Below, piece after piece: positions 7,901 to 11,524 of a DNA stretch of 11,524 nt. The stretch spans positions 1 through 11,524 of the forward strand of contig JAIRTG010000222.1 in NCBI GenBank assembly GCA_031255055.1, written 5' to 3'. Origin of the DNA: Prevotellaceae bacterium (GTDB lineage: Bacteria; Bacteroidota; Bacteroidia; Bacteroidales; Paludibacteraceae). A program made the translations under genes and the position numbers. Position 1 is the first letter of the stretch; every line of letters starts with the position of its first letter. The notes beneath the pieces were generated by a model. It saw only the letters and a program-made list of their open reading frames with translations. It had not been told where the DNA came from and made no database searches.

Positions 7901-9412
7901 TGCCTGCTGCCGGTAGACGATGCCTGAGCCTGAATAGTCATCCCATTCCAGCACCTTGCCCCCTGCAGTCATTTCGACAGCATTCGGGGCATCGGCCTTC
8001 ATCCACATGCGCAAGCCGTGCTGAACGCCGCCCGGAGCAGTACCCATAAAAACAAATCCGATGAAGTCGCCGTCTTCCAGAAACACATTTTCAGCAATGC
8101 CCTCGTCCACTTTATAGGCGCGGGTCACAGCCGGACTAAAGGTCGGATTTTTGGAGACAACCACATACGTCGACGCAAGGGTCGGCTTGATATTCAGGGT
8201 TACGCCGCCGTAAACATTTGTCCGGGCTTTCATTTTTATGCCGTTCAAATAATTGATGGGGGAGTCATTGATCACACCGTTGGCAAAGTGGGCCTCGCCC
8301 ACTTCGTACCTGTAGTCGGAAAGCGAACCGGCAAAGGAGCTGTTGCCGAACAGGACATATTCTCCTTCATTCAGCACATCGGAGTTGTTCTGCATTTCGA
8401 GCATTTCGAGGTTGCCGAAAAACGCCGTCATAAAATTTTTATCGCTACTTTTGGCCTGATTTATTTTCAGATGGCCATCCGGGTCGTTTATCAGCCCGAA
8501 GATATTGTTATTATATCCCATATTCTGATAGTGGTTCCAGATGACCCGTCCCTGTGAATTGACATAATTCGCAGGCTGATGGAAACCATATTTAAGCGCC
8601 AGGTACGTATGTACCTTATCAAGTTCCGATTGAGGCAGCGCCGTTCCCGCCTTAGTGCTTATGACGATAACTTCATAGACATTACCGGAAAAATACTCGG
8701 CCTTGTCCAGCCTTGCGTTACCGATGATAGCCTTATCTTTATCGACGTCGATAGTTGTTTTTCGGATAAAATTGGGCACATTTTCCGCTTCTATTCCGTT
8801 TTGAAAAACCCTTAGCTTTGTTTTACCGTCATTATATCTGATGGATGTAACAAAACCGTAAGGCTTATTCGTTATGTGAAGGTCGGTATTATCTTTTCCG
8901 TTTATCTCCACCCAGATACCGCCGCTTTTTCTCCATCCGTTATTCTCAAGGCTAGCCTGTTTGAATGAAAAGACGGAAGCATAGCCGCCGATGTTATCCA
9001 AATCCACTTCGCTGACCCAGAAGGTATGATAAGCTTTATCGTGGCTCAGTCCGAACCGTTTGTCGCTCACAAGTTTCCGGGACTTGTCACCGTCATCCGG
9101 ATTTGCCGAGCGGGTAGCGAAACTAACCGCCGGTTGAAAATTAAATCCGTCGTATCTGATTCGCGGCACCGAGTCCAGACCGTTTTTTATAAAACGCATC
9201 CTCTTTACCGACCGGTCGGGCCAGGCTATAACGTTGGAAAACTCCTTGCCTGTTTCTGTCAGCACGTAGTCCGATCTGAGCCAGAGTTCCAGATTGCCGC
9301 TCGCCCCACCGGGTAACTGCGCCTTCAGCGTCGGTGCCGAAGCAAAACACAGCAATACCACAGCAAAAAGGCAACGCAGCAGTTTTATACTGTAATTGTT
9401 ATCTATTATCAT
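4913..9412 (-). CDS. Large secreted multidomain protein with two LamG-like/DUF8202-like blocks and two DUF11-like domains
   Basis: The product has 1499 residues. Residues 1-31 are a signal peptide (hydrophobic 11-27, cleavage likely at LKA-QLP). Block 1 starts with GNLELWLRSD (39-48), a LamG/concanavalin-like beta-sandwich to about 275 ending in TYLALKYG, then a DUF8202-like part to about 455. Block 2 repeats the plan: GLRMWMKAD (466-474), YSYLALKYA (709-717), then FLSDGTVVW and a second DUF8202-like part to about 950. These pairs are common in large extracellular Bacteroidota proteins. Residues about 952-1150, opening with CAEC (954-957), match nothing I recognise. A Pro-rich linker (PAPPPEP, 1153-1159) leads to two DUF11-like beta domains (about 1163-1315 and 1320-1490). 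I see neither a type A sorting domain nor a gliding-type CTD; the protein ends KHVTLKVVK. It lies 92 bases downstream of the 204-residue secreted protein, with no promoter visible between them. A surface or matrix adhesion role is inference; no catalytic motif is seen. Confidence 0.9.
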   Translation of the reverse strand: MIIDNNYSIKLLRCLFAVVLLCFASAPTLKAQLPGGASGNLELWLRSDYVLTETGKEFSNVIAWPDRSVKRMRFIKNGLDSVPRIRYDGFNFQPAVSFATRSANPDDGDKSRKLVSDKRFGLSHDKAYHTFWVSEVDLDNIGGYASVFSFKQASLENNGWRKSGGIWVEINGKDNTDLHITNKPYGFVTSIRYNDGKTKLRVFQNGIEAENVPNFIRKTTIDVDKDKAIIGNARLDKAEYFSGNVYEVIVISTKAGTALPQSELDKVHTYLALKYGFHQPANYVNSQGRVIWNHYQNMGYNNNIFGLINDPDGHLKINQAKSSDKNFMTAFFGNLEMLEMQNNSDVLNEGEYVLFGNSSFAGSLSDYRYEVGEAHFANGVINDSPINYLNGIKMKARTNVYGGVTLNIKPTLASTYVVVSKNPTFSPAVTRAYKVDEGIAENVFLEDGDFIGFVFMGTAPGGVQHGLRMWMKADAPNAVEMTAGGKVLEWDDYSGSGIVYRQQAEMQRPVYDPCNRFMNYHPAIKFSSANETFMYTNDAVMTTAAPDHYTIFTMLNNDFARSNFSYPIGFGGTTINGKTRYPALGVVKNPNEVMGRGRFVDADGVGVNTGQDAVQNGKRMLFSPEATTIMYHEVKKENYIRYEFDVDGETVSKDMPGKAEMKNVGKSSRMNRGSTIGSASLNNRYIDGVMSEIFAYERELNQTEKDAIYSYLALKYAVTLNRDLNDPNNNFDYFLSDGTVVWPGTSSHIHKGFHYNVAALVRDDIAAFQNYQARSTANHGILWMGLNSDNTGGDKKENLFEADRLAITWGNNGIPFDGADDLVSLRDNKDVCGTMDSRMRRVWLIDNQMGDYFDPNNHAKGRDFKPTTVTIRLGGKFFPFNGIGYQIYMLVADKSEDLFPGYYYGDRYHGDTHNWRQIVPLTYNSELHEHEVKYTLEQKYTYVTFGIKEIPGVCAECHFTGIEKTLPFTKATWGPNGSNNVNISIPGDGYNLSANVNVMFSGGAKPYNKTFPRASSLKSLNLRRRGNSTGIMTTRISLNEAAAAHFKIFEVDRSSNHFDDVEIWGDCGGEYGDILLPKLSYVNSEKNSSYRIVNVNKVKATRQASSYTNKKGQVQVDFKYPVKTIYVRHKVTGKPGPNAQKRIGIGPIDFSCPAPPPEPNEAGLSFTKKAPLKKLICEEIEYVYTIANTYCDTKYVNFEDVLPEGMMWVIDGLSLGSEAIDEKVTVINNYAGDKRLDIRNMVIPAGVELTFRATAIFKDDVEIADVNGKLFGEKARIDYDYMVEGVNTHGQLFSCDASGGTSVDRCMTKTRVYPVNNKPKILTVSSFSASDVCYTPDGEIEFTLKVNNPNPTLTDMVLDMDFTEGFTLVNNKISSPNVDLGNPVDEESEYGKTPFNGLISYEGFSLPSGESTFSFKISIPNKNALPIVCDENGNPVLNEKGETILAPLEVGFNFYSEAVGDCMEAVTANLSGYKEISGCSSDTKTHIISNKHVTLKVVK

Positions 9413-9504
9413 TTGTATCAGTTTGGTTTTAAATGTGTAAAAATCTCAAAAATGCGCGACAGTCCGTCTGTCCGCCTCACTTCCATCTGTTCGACACGGC
9501 ATTT

Positions 9505-10119
9505 CTATTTCCTGACAAACACGATATTGATATAGCTGGCATCGGTTGGCGCCGCTTTCACCTTATAAGTCATTTTCCCTGCATCCGAAATGCTCATTAT
9601 TTCAAAAACATTCTTGTCATATCCCAGCACATAATAGTTAAAATTTTCCTTTTGAGGAATTTGCAGCGTCAGCGAAGGAGCGGCCGGATTCTTCTTCACC
9701 TCGCTACCCTCGAATTGCTTTGTATATTCCAGATACAGGTCGATTTCCCGTTCCTTGTCATCACCCGGATTAGCGGTACCGATTGGGATAGAAGGCATAT
9801 AAAACCACGTATCGCCGGCCGGCTCCCAGTTTTTACCGTTCCAGGAGAAGACGCCCTCTTTAAATCCGTTTCCGCCGGTATGATACACCGCCATTCCCTT
9901 TGTCAGCGGTTCTACAAAAGGCGTCGTAACGTTCATAGCCTTCAGTTGTACGCGCGGCATCAGCAACCCCTTGTTACCGGCGCTTCCCGACCGTAAATCC
10001 AGCACAGCCTGTTTATCGGGCAACGTATTTTCACCAATAGTGACCTGGGCCGACAAATCGAAAGCGCCCGGGAAAAACCAACATAATAATGCGAATAAAA
10101 TTGTTTGTTTAGTTTTCAT
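9505..10119 (-). CDS. Secreted protein with a 'VTIG...LDL...GLLMPR' N-terminal head
   Basis: I chose the ATG at 10117-10119, which gives 204 residues and a clean signal peptide (MKTKQ, hydrophobic core FALLCWFFPG, cleavage at LSA-QVT). The frame stays open upstream to an ATG at 10144-10146 and a TTG at 10153-10155, but those would add a polar stretch before the signal peptide. The mature start QVTIGENTLPDKQAVLDL, followed by GNKGLLMPRVQL, matches the head found on many Bacteroidota secreted and fibre-like proteins, usually of the form VGIGTTxPxAxLD...KGFLPPR. The next segment, GMAVYHTGGNGFKEGVFSW with NGKNW, is also typical of that head. The remaining 100 residues (WFYMPSIPIG to IVFVRK) look all-beta and are unassigned. 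It is the first gene of a two-gene minus-strand unit with the 1499-residue protein and may be its partner or co-assembled subunit; this is inference from position only. Confidence 0.85.
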   Translation of the reverse strand: MKTKQTILFALLCWFFPGAFDLSAQVTIGENTLPDKQAVLDLRSGSAGNKGLLMPRVQLKAMNVTTPFVEPLTKGMAVYHTGGNGFKEGVFSWNGKNWEPAGDTWFYMPSIPIGTANPGDDKEREIDLYLEYTKQFEGSEVKKNPAAPSLTLQIPQKENFNYYVLGYDKNVFEIMSISDAGKMTYKVKAAPTDASYINIVFVRK

Positions 10120-10245
10120 CTTTTTGAAGTTTAAATTTAAAATCATTGTTTTCAAAATACTGTTTTATTTCTTAATTATTTCATCAAATCCATTTAACGC
10201 TGACCGGTTACAAAACACACTTTTCCAACACGTTAAACGAGAGGT

Positions 10246-10277
10246 CAAAAGTATGACATGTTATAAGAAGCAGCAAA
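10246..10277 (-). promoter_or_regulatory. Bacteroidota-type promoter of the two-gene surface-protein operon
   Basis: On the minus strand TTTG (10277-10274) is followed after 20 bases by TACTTTTG (10253-10246). The expected start is near 10239, leaving a long AT-rich leader of about 120 nt before the ATG at 10119. Within the leader TTTAACG (10193-10199) and CGTTAAA (10231-10237) could pair weakly. No promoter is visible between the two genes. Confidence 0.65.
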
Positions 10278-10701
10278 AGATTGGCAACAATTGATTTACA
10301 TTTTGTCGGACGTGCCGTCGACGTTCAGGTGGAGACAAAAATGCTAAAAGACACCATCCTTTAATCAAAATCTGATGACACATCATCAGATTTAGAAACG
10401 GAAATAATTGGGCTGATACAAAAAAATGGTTAATGATCGGCGGTATCATTGCAGGCGAAACCACTAAACAGTACCATTTATGCCGTATCAAAAACGTTGA
10501 GTAGCTCACAAAAAGCGTTAAAATCAATTTTAGCCCACTTGTCGATACACACGCCGGTTATGCACGATATAAACAGGCGTCTCTCCGTCGGTGGGACTTC
10601 TCGGCTTGATTTAGGGTCGAAAAATCGCGACCGACAGGCTGGAAAATGCCGGAAGTTGATTTATTTTTTTAGTATAAAGAGTATAAAAGTACAGGCTATT
10701 G
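10278..10701. other. Stretch without a recognisable gene
   Basis: Short open frames exist on both strands, but none has a recognisable family, a convincing start or a sensible composition. Besides the 11-bp hairpin it contains a GGTCG/CGACC inverted repeat (10614-10631) and a T-rich run at 10661-10670. It may be decayed coding sequence, but I cannot support a pseudogene call. Confidence 0.5.
10368..10393. repeat. Perfect 11-bp hairpin or palindrome
   Basis: AAATCTGATGA (10368-10378) and TCATCAGATTT (10383-10393) are perfect inverted repeats around CACA. There is no T tract on the plus strand; on the minus strand the arm runs into TTTTG only, so terminator function is weak. It sits about 100 bases upstream of the surface-protein promoter, where a regulator-binding palindrome or the end of a minus-strand transcript would both be plausible. 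Confidence 0.55.
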
Positions 10702-10732
10702 TTGCATTTGTTCCGCATTAATATTACATTTG
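10702..10732 (+). promoter_or_regulatory. Bacteroidota-type promoter with no evident gene downstream
   Basis: TTG at 10702-10704, a 20-base spacer and TACATTTG at 10725-10732 match the consensus as well as the promoters of rpsO and the small secreted protein gene. Transcription would start near 10739, heading into a region with no recognisable protein gene. Confidence 0.55.
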
Positions 10733-11083
10733 CATTTCATTTGCGTTTCATCGATATCGTGTGTAAGCTATTTGTATGTTTGTAGCTGTATGAACAAGTT
10801 TGATCGAAAAAGCAGGCAAAGCCGAATGTTCTTTTCAGAGCGTATTTTTATATCGCAACTGTTTTTTTACGGTGAGGTATTCGTTTTTGAAAAGGACTTC
10901 AAGCTTTGCTTGTTTATTGTTCTTTCCGTGACGAGCCGATATGACCGCAATCGCCTTTGAAGTAAGGTAGAGATGGGAGCGCACCGAATAATCGGTTGTG
11001 ACATTATAAAAATAAAATAAAACAAACTATAAATGTTCAACAAAACACCGATTCGGTTTGTATTTGGAACTGTATTGGTTAAT

Positions 11084-11121
11084 TGATTCACCTTTTTTAG
11101 GTCGTTCTTTATGGTGAATCA
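11084..11121 (+). repeat. 9-bp inverted repeat just before the terminator
   Basis: TGATTCACC (11084-11092) and GGTGAATCA (11113-11121) pair perfectly around a 20-base T-rich loop. Only 11 bases separate it from the terminator stem, so the two hairpins would stack as the 3' end of one transcript. Confidence 0.6.
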
Positions 11122-11132
11122 TCATTTGAGTG

Positions 11133-11173
11133 GCAGCGTCGGAGAGATGAAAATCTTCCGGCGCTGCTTTTTT
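11133..11173 (+). terminator. Strong rho-independent terminator
   Basis: A 12-bp GC-rich stem (11133-11144 with 11156-11167, two G-U pairs) has an 11-base loop and is followed directly by TTTTTT (11168-11173). No recognised gene precedes it on the plus strand, which is the main reason to suspect an unannotated transcript. Confidence 0.8.
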
Positions 11174-11290
11174 AGCGGCAAGCGGTTTCATCTGTGGCGA
11201 ACAGGATTTCCACAGGTCGGTAACCGCCGTTATGAAAATAGCGTCCTACGGACTTTCCTCATCCGAAATGTGTCTAAACACTAAACACCA
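11174..11290. other. Non-coding spacer before the repeats
   Basis: I see no gene, promoter or stable hairpin here. A CCTACGG segment at 11245-11251 recurs at 11450-11456 inside the repeat region, which suggests that the repeat family may begin here in decayed form. Confidence 0.45.
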
Positions 11291-11476
11291 TCTCCCCCTT
11301 TGCCGTCTTCCTTGAAGCAAGAGAGAGATAAAGATAAGTAGGATGGGGAAGTCTCCCCGCTATACAGCCCGCAGTTGGCGGTCTTCCTTCAAAAAAGAGA
11401 AAGATAAAGACAATCAGGGGGGGGGGAAGTCTCCCCCTCGCTTCAGCCGCCTACGGCGTCTTCCGCTACCCCCTCT
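11291..11476. repeat. Degenerate GC-rich tandem repeat with poly-G tract
   Basis: GTCTTCC recurs at 11305, 11381 and 11458, each time just after a GCCG or GGCG-like motif, giving a period of about 76-77 bases. GGGGAAGTCTCCCC recurs at 11345-11358 and 11423-11436 (78 bases apart); each copy is itself a small hairpin. Between them lie purine-rich arms with AGATAAAGA. The second copy has a run of nine G at 11418-11426. Copies are too diverged to be a recent duplication. It looks like an intergenic repeat family and not coding sequence. Confidence 0.65.
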
Positions 11477-11493
11477 GCGGGGCTCTGCCCCGC
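11477..11493. repeat. GC-rich 7-bp hairpin at the end of the repeat region
   Basis: GCGGGGC (11477-11483) and GCCCCGC (11487-11493) form a perfect stem with a three-base loop. It follows the third repeat copy and is probably part of the same intergenic element. There is no T tract. Confidence 0.6.
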
Positions 11494-11524
11494 AACGCCC
11501 CGTCCCGATTTTCAGACCCTTCTA

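Larger units (their letters stand above)
10739..11173 (+). ncRNA. Candidate non-coding RNA of about 430 nt
   Basis: The interval is bounded by a consensus promoter and a strong intrinsic terminator, and its 3' half is rich in inverted repeats: ACCGA-ATAA-TCGGT (10983-10996), ACCGA-T-TCGGT (11047-11057), a 9-bp TGATTCACC/GGTGAATCA stem (11084-11092 with 11113-11121), then the terminator stem. It does not show the signatures I know for tmRNA, RNase P RNA, SRP RNA or tRNA. The best reading frame inside it is 56 codons (10790-10960, starting MNKFDRKSRQ), with no recognised family or ribosome-binding signal, so a short peptide gene with a structured 3' UTR remains an alternative. The transcript itself is inference. 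Confidence 0.35.

Noticed and set aside
4937..9316. Many plus-strand open frames opposite the large minus-strand gene
   Set aside because: They are shadows of the 1499-codon gene, which has a signal peptide and recognisable domains; none of the shadows has.
10297..10304. TACATTTT as a divergent plus-strand promoter
   Set aside because: Lacks the final G of TAnnTTTG in register and has no TTG at 19-21 bases upstream; the nearest one is only 13 bases away.
10405..10491. Plus-strand frame reading KKWLMIGGIIAGETTKQYH, suggestive of a membrane segment or decayed gene
   Set aside because: Short, no usable start, and stops in all neighbouring frames; not enough to call a pseudogene.
10490..10670. 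Possible remnant of a tyrosine recombinase N-terminus on the minus strand (phrase DGETPVYIVHNRRVY)
   Set aside because: Only about 20 residues look alike, stops interrupt both sides and no catalytic region follows; a chance resemblance cannot be excluded.
10449..10721. Plus-strand open frame of 90 codons (starts MQAKPLNSTIY)
   Set aside because: No recognised family, no start signal, composition unlike the genuine genes, and it overlaps the P5 promoter elements. Short frames on the opposite strand are equally open.
10900..10920. CAAGC/GCTTG hairpin followed by a T-rich run as an early terminator
   Set aside because: Only a 5-bp stem with a three-base loop and a T run broken by A and G; too weak to call.
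10867..11091. Minus-strand open frame of 74 codons in the candidate RNA region
   Set aside because: Runs through two palindromes, has no recognisable features and no minus-strand promoter of the TAnnTTTG type upstream.
11205..11216. Possible DnaA-box-like sequence (TTTCCACAG)
   Set aside because: Differs from TTATCCACA, occurs once, and there is no cluster or AT-rich unwinding region beside it.

Overview
The window looks like a chromosomal segment of a Bacteroidota bacterium, most likely order Bacteroidales. Three things point there. The ribosomal protein, Kdo transferase and histidyl-tRNA synthetase have the sequence style of that group. Five separate promoters fit the Bacteroidota consensus (TTTG or TTG, 19-20 bases, TAnnTTTG), and start codons lack clear Shine-Dalgarno sequences. 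Several secreted proteins use domains typical of the phylum: a type IX secretion-like C-terminal domain, LamG-like and DUF11-like modules, and a 'VTIG...LDL...GLLMPR' head.

Layout. Bases 1-143 hold the last 46 codons of a probable outer-membrane beta-barrel protein. Next come rpsO (261-530) with its own promoter and terminator, and the waaA (kdtA)-hisS pair (636-3251), which are 39 bases apart and probably co-transcribed. A 312-base gap leads to a small secreted protein (3564-3911) that is almost nothing but a signal peptide, a linker and a sorting-domain-like end. It has its own promoter and terminator. A typical 2-Cys peroxiredoxin (4119-4748) follows, again with its own promoter, and a 12-bp bidirectional hairpin separates it from the convergent operon.

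The right half is dominated by a minus-strand two-gene unit. A promoter at about 10250 drives a 204-residue secreted protein (9505-10119) and then a 1499-residue secreted multidomain protein (4913-9412). The large protein contains two tandem LamG-like plus DUF8202-like blocks, an unassigned middle region and two DUF11-like domains. The pair looks like a surface or extracellular adhesion module, but its function is not known from the sequence.

From about 10250 to 11524 I see no convincing protein-coding gene. This 1.3-kb stretch has a perfect 11-bp hairpin, a consensus plus-strand promoter (10702-10732), repeated ACCGA/TCGGT palindromes, a 9-bp-stem hairpin and a strong rho-independent terminator (11133-11173). 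Together these bound a possible non-coding RNA of about 430 nt. The window ends in a degenerate tandem repeat (period about 77 bases) with a run of nine G.

The left half is housekeeping: translation (S15, HisRS), lipid A-core biosynthesis (WaaA) and peroxide defence. The right half is accessory and concerned with the cell surface. The most interesting points are the orphan sorting-domain protein, the two-gene surface module with an unassigned domain, and the promoter-to-terminator interval without an evident gene.
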